The translations under genes and the position numbers were made by a program. Shown here in pieces: positions 56,386 through 64,000 of a stretch of DNA of 64,000 nucleotides. The notes beneath the pieces were generated by a model that saw nothing but the letters and a program-made list of their open reading frames with translations, made no database searches and was not told the origin of the DNA. Source of the DNA: Rheinheimera sp. EpRS3 (GTDB lineage: Bacteria; Pseudomonadota; Gammaproteobacteria; Enterobacterales; Alteromonadaceae); NCBI RefSeq assembly GCF_001513785.1, contig NZ_LNQS01000009.1:558001-622000 (forward strand). The letters are read 5' to 3'. Positions within the stretch are counted from its first letter, which is position 1, and each line of letters starts with the position of its first letter.

Positions 56386-58773
56386 ATGAAATTCAGTGAA
56401 GCTTGGTTACGCGAGTGGGTAAATCCAGCCATTGACACCAACACCTTATCTGAACAGCTGTCTATGGCAGGCCTGGAAGTTGACGGCATTGAAACCGTAG
56501 CCGGACAATTCAGTGGTGTAGTGGTGGGCGAAGTGGTTGAATGTGGCCAGCACCCTGATGCCGATAAGTTACAGGTAACCAAAGTCAATGTTGGCGGCAA
56601 CGAGCTGCTGGATATTGTGTGTGGTGCTAAAAACTGCCGTAAAGGCTTAAAAGTGGCAGTGGCGACTGTGGGCGCTGTATTGCCGGGCGATTTTACCATT
56701 AAAGCTGCTAAGCTACGCGGCCAGCCCTCAAACGGCATGTTGTGTTCATTATCAGAGCTTGGTATGGCTGAGGATTCTGATGGCATTATCGAACTGCCGC
56801 ACGATGCGCCGGTCGGGCAGAATATCCGCCAGTATCTGCAACTGGATGACCATATTATTGAAGTAGATTTAACACCAAACCGTGCCGACTGCTTAGGTAT
56901 TAAAGGCCTGGCGCGTGAAGTTGGCGTGTTAAATAAGCAAGCCGTATGCGAGCCGCAAATTACCCCGGTTGCCGCGACAATCAGCGATAAAAAAGGCATT
57001 ACGTTAAGCGCCCCGGATGCTTGCCCGCGTTATTTAGGCCGTATTGTACGTAATGTAAATGTACAGGCACCAAGCCCCTTGTGGCTGACTGAAAAACTAC
57101 GCCGTTGTGGCGTGCGTAGCATTGATGCGGTGGTTGATATTACCAATTTCGTGCTACTGGAGCTGGGCCACCCGATGCATGCCTTTGATCTGGCCAATAT
57201 AGACGGTGACATCAACGTACGTCTGGCAACCGAGGGCGAAAAGCTGGTATTGCTGGATGAAAGCGAAGTCACGCTAAAAGCCAATACCCTGCTTATTGCC
57301 GATAACAGCAAAGCGCTGGCGATGGCCGGTGTGTTTGGTGGCTTGCATAGCGGTGTTACCGCACAAACTAAAGGCGTATTTTTAGAAAGCGCATTCTTTG
57401 CTCCGCTGGCCATTGCCGGTAAAGCGCGCCAATACGGTTTACACACTGATGCATCACACCGCTACGAGCGCGGCGTGGACCCGCAGTTGCAACATGCCGC
57501 GATGGAGCGGGCAACGGCGTTATTACTACAAATTTGTGGTGGCGAAGCCGGGCCGGTTGTTGAAGCTGTATCTGAGCAGCATTTACCTGCAGTTGCCAAT
57601 ATCAGCCTGACAGAAACCAAGCTGGCGCGCATTTTGGGTATCAGCATTGCTAAAGCTGAGGTAACGGCTATTTTCAGCCGGTTGGGGCTGAATGTAAGCG
57701 AAACAGCCGATGGTTGGCAGGTTAGTGTTCCGGGTTATCGCTTTGATATCAGCATTGCTGAAGATTTAATTGAAGAAGTCGCCCGGGTATACGGTTACAA
57801 CAGTATTCCGAATGTCGCGCCGCAGGCTGCACTGAAAATGCGCAGCTTTAACGAGGCAGGGCTGAATGTTCAACGTTTGCGCACCGTGCTGGTAGATAGA
57901 GGGTATCAGGAAGCGATTACCTATAGTTTTGTTGATCCTAAAGTACAGCAGCAGCTGCTTCCACAGCAAACTGCACTGGTGTTGCCTAACCCGATTTCAG
58001 CCGACATGTCGGCTATGCGGTTAAACTTATGGCCGGGTTTGTTGCAAACTGTGCAATATAACCAGAATCGCCAGCAAAGCCGCATTCGTTTATTTGAGTA
58101 TGGCCTTAAATTTATACCTGATGCTACAGCAGAAGGCGGTGTGCGCCAGGAAGCCGTGATCGGCGGTGTTATTGTTGGTTCTATGCATAACGAACACTGG
58201 AATATGGAAAACCGTACTGCGGATTTCTATGATGTTAAAGGCGATGTTGAGGCGCTGTTGGCGCAAACGTCAGCCACAGAGCAGTTCCGCTTTGTTACTG
58301 CTGAGCACAGTGCTTTGCATCCGGGGCAAACGGCAGCGATTTATCGAGGCGATGTGTTGGCCGGCTATGTAGGCGCACTGCACCCGGAGGCCGAGCGTAA
58401 ACTTGGCATTAAAGGTAAAGCCTATCTGTTTGAACTTAATGTCGCTGCGCTTGGTCTGCGTGATATAGTGCAGGCACGTGAGCTGTCTAAGTACCCTGCC
58501 AACCGGCGCGATTTAGCGCTGGTAGTGAAATCAGAGGTGCGTTTTGCTGATATAGCTGCTACTATAAAAAAAGTTGGCGGAAATCAATTAGTTGACCTAA
58601 AATTGTTTGACGTGTACACAGGACCGGGTGTGGCAGAGGGTTTTAAATCGCTGGCCATTGCTCTGACCCTGCAGGATATAGCGCGTACCCTGGAAGATAA
58701 AGATATCCAACAGTTGGTAAATCAAGTAGTTAACGCGCTTGGTGAAGAGTTCAACGCAACGTTGAGGGATTAA
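56386..58773 (+). CDS. pheT: Phenylalanyl-tRNA synthetase beta subunit
   Basis: 795 residues, E. coli length (795). Layout: EMAP-type tRNA-binding domain (about 40-150), B3/B4 editing domain (about 215-380), B5 domain (about 400-475), catalytic-like core, and C-terminal FDX-ACB anticodon-binding domain (about 700-795, [13 protein letters not shown]). It starts 15 bp after pheS and precedes ihfA by 2 bp. Confidence 0.97.
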   Translation: MKFSEAWLREWVNPAIDTNTLSEQLSMAGLEVDGIETVAGQFSGVVVGEVVECGQHPDADKLQVTKVNVGGNELLDIVCGAKNCRKGLKVAVATVGAVLPGDFTIKAAKLRGQPSNGMLCSLSELGMAEDSDGIIELPHDAPVGQNIRQYLQLDDHIIEVDLTPNRADCLGIKGLAREVGVLNKQAVCEPQITPVAATISDKKGITLSAPDACPRYLGRIVRNVNVQAPSPLWLTEKLRRCGVRSIDAVVDITNFVLLELGHPMHAFDLANIDGDINVRLATEGEKLVLLDESEVTLKANTLLIADNSKALAMAGVFGGLHSGVTAQTKGVFLESAFFAPLAIAGKARQYGLHTDASHRYERGVDPQLQHAAMERATALLLQICGGEAGPVVEAVSEQHLPAVANISLTETKLARILGISIAKAEVTAIFSRLGLNVSETADGWQVSVPGYRFDISIAEDLIEEVARVYGYNSIPNVAPQAALKMRSFNEAGLNVQRLRTVLVDRGYQEAITYSFVDPKVQQQLLPQQTALVLPNPISADMSAMRLNLWPGLLQTVQYNQNRQQSRIRLFEYGLKFIPDATAEGGVRQEAVIGGVIVGSMHNEHWNMENRTADFYDVKGDVEALLAQTSATEQFRFVTAEHSALHPGQTAAIYRGDVLAGYVGALHPEAERKLGIKGKAYLFELNVAALGLRDIVQARELSKYPANRRDLALVVKSEVRFADIAATIKKVGGNQLVDLKLFDVYTGPGVAEGFKSLAIALTLQDIARTLEDKDIQQLVNQVVNALGEEFNATLRD

Positions 58774-58775
58774 GA

Positions 58776-59072
58776 ATGGCGCTTACCAAAGCCGATTTAG
58801 CAGAACGTCTGTTTACAAAATTTGGTGTTAGCAAACGCGATGCCAAATTAATAGTGGAAGCTTTTTTTGAAGAGATCCGCGCAGCTCTGGAAGCGGGGGA
58901 TCAGGTTAAGTTATCAGGCTTTGGCAATTTTGACCTGCGGGTTAAAAATCAGCGCCCTGGCCGTAATCCAAAAACGGGTGAGGATATTCCTATTTCTGCC
59001 CGTTGTGTCGTGACTTTTCGGCCGGGACAAAAGTTAAAGTCCCGTGTTGAGGTTGGCACCAGTAAAAAATAA
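58776..59072 (+). CDS. ihfA: Integration host factor alpha subunit
   Basis: 98 residues. [20 protein letters not shown], then [22 protein letters not shown] with the DNA-intercalating proline, and the C-terminal [11 protein letters not shown]. It bends DNA as a heterodimer with IhfB. Cotranscribed with pheST, as in E. coli. IHF may also assist the sigma-54 promoter at 18.9 kb, since such promoters often need bending between enhancer and polymerase. Confidence 0.97.
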   Translation: MALTKADLAERLFTKFGVSKRDAKLIVEAFFEEIRAALEAGDQVKLSGFGNFDLRVKNQRPGRNPKTGEDIPISARCVVTFRPGQKLKSRVEVGTSKK

Positions 59073-59097
59073 GTTATTGTTATTGTGAATAACAAAG

Positions 59098-59130
59098 CGG
59101 CAAGTTGCGCAGGCAACTTGCCGTTTTTTT
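59098..59130 (+). terminator. Terminator of the pheST-ihfA operon
   Basis: CGGCAAGTTGC and GCAACTTGCCG form an 11-bp stem with a 4-nt loop, followed by seven T. Confidence 0.93.
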
Positions 59131-59161
59131 ATGCATGTAACACTGCGCGGCTAAAATTTTC

Positions 59162-59191
59162 CGATCCAAATTGTTTCGCCTGCTGTAATTA
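59162..59191 (+). promoter_or_regulatory. ECF-type promoter candidate of the photolyase operon
   Basis: CGATCC (59162-59167), an 18-nt gap and TAATTA (59186-59191), 28 bp before the first gene. The TGATCC-like -35 and the spacing resemble promoters used by the RpoE-ChrR (singlet-oxygen) group of ECF sigma factors, but the -10 differs from the reported TAAGA type. Weak evidence on sequence alone; supported by the genes downstream. Confidence 0.4.
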
Positions 59192-59219
59192 ATATTGGCT
59201 TGAATTAAACGGTAATATT

Positions 59220-60161
59220 ATGACGATAAAAGTAGGGATCAGTGCCTGCGTGCTGGGTGATAAAGTGCGCTACGATGGCGGACATAAAGCATCGGCTTTT
59301 TGTTTACAGCAACTGGCACCTTTAGTTGAATATGTAGCAATATGCCCGGAAATGGCTATTGGCATGAGCTCCCCGCGTCCGGCAATCAGGCTGCAGTTAG
59401 ACGACGGGCAAAATGTGCATCTGGTGCAAAGTAATAACAGCAACATTGACCATACCGCTGCCATGCTGGACTTTACCGCGAAAAAGCTGCCTGAGTTAGC
59501 AGATTTTTGTGGTTATATCGTCTGTGCCAAATCACCCAGTTGTGGCATGGAGCGGGTAAGGTTATTTGATGCTGCAGGCCAGCAGCTTGGCAAGCTGGGG
59601 GTAGGCCTTTATACCCGCCAATTGATGCAGCACTATCCCTGGTTGCCGGTAGAAGAAGATGGCCGTTTATTTGATGCCGCACTAAAAGAAAATTTTATCT
59701 GCCGCGTATTTAGCTGCTACGACTATCAGCAGAGTATGCAAGACGGTTTTTCTGTCGGTAAGCTGGTGGCATTTCACAGCCGCTATAAATTTCTGGTTAT
59801 GGCGCATAGCCCGGTGGCATACCGCGAATTGGGCCGGCTGGTTGCCCAGGCTAAACTGTTTTCAGCGCAGGAATTACAACAGCGTTATCTGCAGGATTTA
59901 ATGCAGGCACTGAAGAATATCGCTACCCGTAAGCAACATACCAATGTGCTGCAGCATTTGCAGGGCTTTTTAAAACATGGTTTAACGGCAGAAGCGAAGC
60001 AAGAGCTGTCTGAGCTGATCCATCGCTACCGCCAGGGCTTTGTGCCGCTAATGGCACCACTGACCTTGTTGCAGCATCATTTAAAGCAATTCCCTAATGC
60101 TTATATCAGCGCCCAGCGGTACTTTTCACCTTATCCTGAAAACCTTGGGCTGAGGGCCTGA
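59220..60161 (+). CDS. DUF523/DUF1722 fusion protein (YbgA type)
   Basis: 313 residues: N-terminal DUF523 (about 1-145, GISACVLGDKVRYDGGHK with conserved cysteines C9, C42 and CAKSPSCGM) and C-terminal DUF1722 (about 190-305, the YbgA-like helical part: YKFLVMAHSPVAYRELGRLVA). YbgA sits beside phrB in E. coli too. Role not established, but its constant link to photolyase suggests DNA repair or light response. It ends 1 bp before phrB. Confidence 0.88.
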   Translation: MTIKVGISACVLGDKVRYDGGHKASAFCLQQLAPLVEYVAICPEMAIGMSSPRPAIRLQLDDGQNVHLVQSNNSNIDHTAAMLDFTAKKLPELADFCGYIVCAKSPSCGMERVRLFDAAGQQLGKLGVGLYTRQLMQHYPWLPVEEDGRLFDAALKENFICRVFSCYDYQQSMQDGFSVGKLVAFHSRYKFLVMAHSPVAYRELGRLVAQAKLFSAQELQQRYLQDLMQALKNIATRKQHTNVLQHLQGFLKHGLTAEAKQELSELIHRYRQGFVPLMAPLTLLQHHLKQFPNAYISAQRYFSPYPENLGLRA

Positions 60162-60162
60162 T

Positions 60163-61584
60163 ATGCAGCAGTTGAATGTGGTTTGGTTACGTAACGATTT
60201 ACGTAGTTTTGATAATGCAGTGCTTAGCAGTGCAACAGAAGATGCCGCCAGAACCGGTGCCGGGGTTATTGCTTTGTATATTGCCACGCTAAAAACCTGG
60301 CAATTACATGATATGGCGCCAATTAAGCAGGATCTTATTCGCCGGCGTGTTAAGCAACTACAACAAGAACTGGCAACGCTTAATATCCCTTTATTAGCCG
60401 TAGAGGGTAGCAGTTACCAGCAAATACCCGCTGTGTTTAATCAGCTGGGGCAACATTTTTTATTAAAAGTATTTGGGCAAAGTGAATATGAACTGCGCGA
60501 GCAGCAGCGTGATAACGCGGTTGAGCAAGCTGTGCTGGCATTAAATGGCCAGTTTATCCGCTTTGATACGCAGTGCATTATGCCACCGGGTTCTGTACGC
60601 ACTCAGCAGGGTGATATCTACAAGGTGTTTACCCCATTTAAGCGCAGCTGGCTGGCGCAGTTAAAGCAGCACGGCGTCAGCTGTTACGCCCGGCCTAAAC
60701 CAGTGGCGCAAGTTGAACTTAAGCTGCCGGATTTTCCGCCGTTAAAAGCCGGCGATAACAGCTCTGCAGAGTGGCCGGTAGCAGAGCATGACGTATTGCA
60801 GCTAATGCGTGCTTTTTGCCGCGAAAAAGTGAAAGACTATCAAACAGCCCGTGATTTTCCAGCCATAGAAGGTACTTCAAAACTGTCGGCTTATCTGGCA
60901 ATAGGTGTTGTTTCTGCCGCACAGTGCATTGCACGTTTGCAACTGGAAGCCGCCGACAGCTGGCAGCAGGATAAAAGCGGTGCGGAAGTCTGGTTGTCTG
61001 AGCTTATCTGGCGTGAGTTTTATAAACACATTTTGCTGGCTTATCCCGATTTAATAAAACATCAGCCATTTCAGGCTGAAACCGCCGCTATTCGCTGGAG
61101 TAACAACTCTTCGCTGTTTAAAGCCTGGTGTGATGGTATGACCGGGTATCCGATTGTTGATGCGGCGATGCGCCAGTTAAACCAAACCGGCTGGATGCAT
61201 AACCGCCTGCGCATGATCACGGCCAGCTTTCTGGTAAAAGATCTGCACATCGACTGGCGCTGGGGCGAGCGATACTTTATGTCAAAGCTGATTGACGGTG
61301 ACTTTGCGGCCAATAATGGCGGCTGGCAATGGGCTGCTTCTACCGGTACCGATGCTGCGCCTTATTTCCGTATTTTTAATCCGGTCAGCCAGAGTGAAAA
61401 GTTTGATCCAAAGGGTGACTTTATCCGTTTCTATGTGCCACAGCTAAGTAAGCTGCAAGGTAAAGCTGTACATTGGCCACATGGGGCTGGGATTGCTAAC
61501 GGTTATCCGGCGCCGGTTGTTGACCACGGTGCAGCACGTAAACACACATTAGCGCTTTTTGCAGAGGTAAAGAAAAAAGCATGA
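60163..61584 (+). CDS. phrB: Deoxyribodipyrimidine photolyase
   Basis: 473 residues, E. coli length (472). The antenna-binding N-terminal domain starts WLRNDLRSFDNAVL; the FAD-binding region has LSAYLAIGVVSAAQC, EVWLSELIWREFYKH, MTGYPIVDAAMRQLNQTGWMHNRLRMITASFLVKDL, DWRWGERYFMSKLIDGDFAANNGGWQW. It repairs cyclobutane pyrimidine dimers using blue light. The upstream gene ends 1 bp before its start; its own stop overlaps the next start by 4 bp. Confidence 0.96.
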   Translation: MQQLNVVWLRNDLRSFDNAVLSSATEDAARTGAGVIALYIATLKTWQLHDMAPIKQDLIRRRVKQLQQELATLNIPLLAVEGSSYQQIPAVFNQLGQHFLLKVFGQSEYELREQQRDNAVEQAVLALNGQFIRFDTQCIMPPGSVRTQQGDIYKVFTPFKRSWLAQLKQHGVSCYARPKPVAQVELKLPDFPPLKAGDNSSAEWPVAEHDVLQLMRAFCREKVKDYQTARDFPAIEGTSKLSAYLAIGVVSAAQCIARLQLEAADSWQQDKSGAEVWLSELIWREFYKHILLAYPDLIKHQPFQAETAAIRWSNNSSLFKAWCDGMTGYPIVDAAMRQLNQTGWMHNRLRMITASFLVKDLHIDWRWGERYFMSKLIDGDFAANNGGWQWAASTGTDAAPYFRIFNPVSQSEKFDPKGDFIRFYVPQLSKLQGKAVHWPHGAGIANGYPAPVVDHGAARKHTLALFAEVKKKA

Positions 61585-62024
61585 ATACTGCAGCAGCTCC
61601 ACGCATTGAACAATTTTTGGCGTTTTATAATGGTTTGTCCAGCCAGAATATGCAGAAATTGCAGCAGTTGTATCATGCTGACGTCAGCTTTATCGACCCG
61701 GTACATGAGCTACATGGCCGCAACGCGCTGACAGAGTATTTTGATCATGCCTACGCCCGTTTGCAGCACTGCGAATTTACTGGCTTGCAGCAAATGGAGC
61801 ACGGTGAGCAGGGCTTTCTCAGCTGGCAGATGCAGTTTAGCCACCCGGCAATTGGTAAAGGTAAAACCATAATAGTGCACGGTTGCAGTGTATTACGCTG
61901 GCAGGACGGGCTGATTATTTATCACCGCGATTACTACGATTTAAGCGAAATGGTGTTTCAGCACTTACCGGTTATTGGCTGGTTAACCACTAAAGTAAAA
62001 CAACGTATGGCCAACGGGCAGTAA
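61581..62024 (+). CDS. NTF2-like (SnoaL) protein
   Basis: 147 residues, NTF2-like fold: FLAFYNGLSSQNMQKLQQLYHADVSFIDPVHELHG then a cone of strands ending with a conserved VLRWQDGLIIYHRDYYDL. Common in photolyase-linked light-stress operons. No enzyme role is proved. The 4-bp overlap with phrB shows cotranscription. Confidence 0.82.
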   Translation: MNTAAAPRIEQFLAFYNGLSSQNMQKLQQLYHADVSFIDPVHELHGRNALTEYFDHAYARLQHCEFTGLQQMEHGEQGFLSWQMQFSHPAIGKGKTIIVHGCSVLRWQDGLIIYHRDYYDLSEMVFQHLPVIGWLTTKVKQRMANGQ

Positions 62025-62059
62025 TTTAGCCAAAAGATAGAGTGGTATAAGGGAGCAGT

Positions 62060-63316
62060 ATGCGTATAGCGGTAGTGGGTGGTGGTATTTCGGGCATGAT
62101 GGCGTGGTATCTGTTGCAGCAAAAGCATGATGTAACGCTACTGGAAGCTAACGATTACCTTGGTGGTCACACAGCAACAACAGACGTTGAAGTTGCGGGT
62201 AAGTCGTATGCTATTGATACTGGTTTTATTGTGTTCAATAACTGGACTTACCCAATATTTAACCGTTTTATCGCTGAGCTCGGTGTAGAGTTTGAGCACA
62301 CCACAATGAGCTTTTCAGTAAAAAACAGTGCGCAGGATCTGGAATACAACGGTAACACCCTGGCCAGTTTATTTGCCCAGCGCCGCAATGTGTTGCGGCC
62401 ATCATTCTGGCTAATGCTTAGTGACATTATGCGTTTTAATAAACTGGGTAAGCGCTTGCTGGCAACTGATGATGCTGATCTGAATTTAGCGCTGGGAGAC
62501 TTTTTGCTGAAACATGATTTTGATAACGGTATCCGTGACAACTATTTAATGCCAATGGGCGCTGCGATCTGGTCGGCAGGTTTGGCGGATATGCCGGCCT
62601 TTCCGGTACGTTTTTTTCTGCGGTTTTTTAATAATCATGGTTTGCTAAATATTACTGACAGGCCGCAGTGGTCAGTCATTAAAGGGGGTTCCAGAAGTTA
62701 TGTACAGGCTCTACTGGCAAAACTGGGGCATGACAAGGTAAAACTACAGCAACAGATTAGTGCTGTTTCGCGCGATGAACACGGCGTAACACTAAGCTTT
62801 GCTGATGGGCGCACTGAGCACTACGACAAGTTGATACTTGCCTGCCACAGTGACCAGGCGCTACGTTTGCTGGGTGATAACGCCACAGAACAAGAGCGTG
62901 CAGTATTAGGCGGTATTGCTTACCAGCAGAACGAAGTGGTGCTGCATACTGACACCCGCTTACTACCCAAACGGGAGCGTGCCTGGGCTGCCTGGAATTA
63001 TAATCTGGATGCTAATGTAAATGATCGCGCTACGCTTACCTACAACATGAATTTACTGCAAGGGATCAGTGCACCGGTCACGTTTTGTGTCACGCTGAAT
63101 AATACTCAGGCTATTGATCCGGCTAAAATTATCCGTGTTTTCCAGTACGATCATCCGGTATACAACCATTACACTCTGGCCGCACAGCTGCAGCGGCATA
63201 AAATCAATGGCCATCATCAGACCTATTATTGCGGTGCCTACTGGCATAACGGCTTTCATGAAGACGGTGCCAGAAGCGCGGTAGAGGTTGCTGCGTTGTT
63301 AGGTGTGGATTATTAA
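62060..63316 (+). CDS. FAD-dependent amine-oxidase-like oxidoreductase
   Basis: 418 residues. The Rossmann motif VVGGGISGMMAWYLLQ (about 4-20) binds FAD, and the substrate domain includes DTGFIVFNNWTYPIF and GGSRSYVQALLAKL. Family members in photo-oxidative stress operons are thought to modify fatty acids with the neighbouring DUF1365 and cyclopropane-synthase-like genes. Its stop overlaps the DUF1365 start by 1 bp. Confidence 0.85.
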   Translation: MRIAVVGGGISGMMAWYLLQQKHDVTLLEANDYLGGHTATTDVEVAGKSYAIDTGFIVFNNWTYPIFNRFIAELGVEFEHTTMSFSVKNSAQDLEYNGNTLASLFAQRRNVLRPSFWLMLSDIMRFNKLGKRLLATDDADLNLALGDFLLKHDFDNGIRDNYLMPMGAAIWSAGLADMPAFPVRFFLRFFNNHGLLNITDRPQWSVIKGGSRSYVQALLAKLGHDKVKLQQQISAVSRDEHGVTLSFADGRTEHYDKLILACHSDQALRLLGDNATEQERAVLGGIAYQQNEVVLHTDTRLLPKRERAWAAWNYNLDANVNDRATLTYNMNLLQGISAPVTFCVTLNNTQAIDPAKIIRVFQYDHPVYNHYTLAAQLQRHKINGHHQTYYCGAYWHNGFHEDGARSAVEVAALLGVDY

Positions 63317-64000
63317 TGCACTCTGGCCATGCGGTATATCAGGGCGAAGTAGGGCATTTGCGCGTATCCCCGCGCGAGTATGGCTTTAGCTACCCGCTGG
63401 CGCATTACTGGCTTGATTGCAACATGCTGGATAAAACCTCATTGCAAGCCTGTGGTATTGCGTTTGAACGCTTCGGCGCGCTGAGCTTTCGGCGCAAGGA
63501 TTATCTGCCAGGCAGCGGCAGTGTACACAGCGCAGTATGTAGCAAAGTCGCTGAGCTTGGTGGCACCACTACACCGGCAAAAGTGTATATATTGACGCCA
63601 CTGGCTAATTGGGGGCTGTATTTCAGCCCGTTAACACTTTACTACTGCTATGATGAACAAGATCATTTTTGCTATTTGTTGGCCGAAGTAACCAATACGC
63701 CCTGGAATGAGCGTCATTATTATTTGCAGACTATGCCGCTGCATGCTTTGGATGACGGTTTGCATCATTTTGTGCACGAGAAAGCGTTTCACGTATCACC
63801 ATTTCATCCAATGAATATGCAATACCATTGGCAAATCAGCACTCCGGCTCAGCATTTACATTGCAGCATTCGCAATACTGAGGCAGAGAAACAAATTTTC
63901 AGTGCCTGGATCACGTTAACCCGGCATGAGCTCAGCGCTGCCTGGCGGCGAAAATGGCTGATCCGCCAGCCATGGCAAAACGTACAGGTAGTACTACGAA
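63316..64000 (+). CDS. DUF1365 protein, runs off the window
   Basis: The frame from ATG 63316 stays open to the end of the window (228 codons), so the C-terminus is missing. DUF1365 segments: HLRVSPREYGFSYPLAHYWLD, LYFSPLTLYYCYD, EVTNTPWNERHYY and KAFHVSPFHPMNMQYHW. These proteins usually sit between an FAD oxidoreductase and a cyclopropane-fatty-acid-synthase-like gene, so such a gene probably follows outside the window. Translational coupling (ATGA-like overlap) with the preceding gene. Confidence 0.88.
   Translation, partial: MHSGHAVYQGEVGHLRVSPREYGFSYPLAHYWLDCNMLDKTSLQACGIAFERFGALSFRRKDYLPGSGSVHSAVCSKVAELGGTTTPAKVYILTPLANWGLYFSPLTLYYCYDEQDHFCYLLAEVTNTPWNERHYYLQTMPLHALDDGLHHFVHEKAFHVSPFHPMNMQYHWQISTPAQHLHCSIRNTEAEKQIFSAWITLTRHELSAAWRRKWLIRQPWQNVQVVLR

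Overview
The window is a piece of gammaproteobacterial chromosome. Gene content and order (gcvR-bcp / dapA-bamC-purC, perM / bepA-arsC-wrbA-DUF2069, pheS-pheT-ihfA, ydbH-ynbE-ydbL, astC-astA, queC/queE, DUF3718, DUF1840, DUF2066) fit the marine/aquatic Alteromonadales-Chromatiales group. Rheinheimera, Alishewanella or Arsukibacterium is my best guess; this is inferred from synteny and protein style, not from a marker gene. GC looks close to 50% over most of the window and clearly lower at about 20.6-23.8 kb. I see no rRNA, tRNA, CRISPR array, phage or intact insertion sequence.

Layout. 0-3.2 kb: arginine succinyltransferase pathway genes (astC, astA) followed by a DUF1338 metalloenzyme where astD might be expected. 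3.3-10.4 kb: an FG-GAP surface protein, a very large propeller-amidohydrolase, a DUF1289 protein, a Kef-type antiporter, and a guanidinium exporter (gdx/sugE) behind a guanidine-II riboswitch. 10.5-11.3 kb: a DUF3718 secreted protein behind a GEMM-I cyclic-di-GMP riboswitch. 11.7-18.9 kb: one unit encoding a MacA-like adaptor, an ABC ATPase, two FtsX/MacB-type permeases, a sigma-54 response regulator and its NtrY-like kinase. A sigma-54 -24/-12 promoter and a cluster of TGTCCGC palindromes lie at its head, shared with a divergent DUF3667 gene. 20.1-24.4 kb: an accessory, partly AT-rich stretch of unknown genes (small membrane proteins, a HEPN-like protein, a zinc-ribbon protein), a long inverted repeat and an ArsA pseudogene. 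24.5-33.8 kb: a CstA-type transporter, a TPR-GGDEF diguanylate cyclase, ydbH-ynbE-ydbL for envelope lipid transport, and an M28 peptidase. 34.2-36 kb: a lysine riboswitch and lysC. 36-45 kb: housekeeping genes including queC/queE, a solo LON domain, rmuC and the bepA operon. 46-49.2 kb: a PQQ sugar dehydrogenase with a TonB-dependent receptor. 49.3-59.1 kb: bcp, gcvR, dapA, bamC, purC, DUF2066, hda, pheS, pheT and ihfA. 59.2-64 kb: a photolyase operon (DUF523/DUF1722, phrB, NTF2-like, FAD oxidoreductase, DUF1365 running off the end) with an ECF-like promoter candidate.

Regulation is the richest part of the window. It holds three riboswitch classes (guanidine-II, cyclic-di-GMP-I, lysine), an apparently autoregulated sigma-54 export system, and a possible ECF-sigma light-stress operon. 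Two decayed genes were found: the ArsA C-terminal fragment at about 23.9-24.4 kb and a MarC C-terminal scrap at 53.4-53.5 kb. The best candidates for something under-described are the sigma-54/UAS-controlled export operon, the cyclic-di-GMP riboswitch driving a DUF3718 protein, and the AT-rich accessory block with the HEPN-like gene. I found no single system that can be called new from sequence alone.
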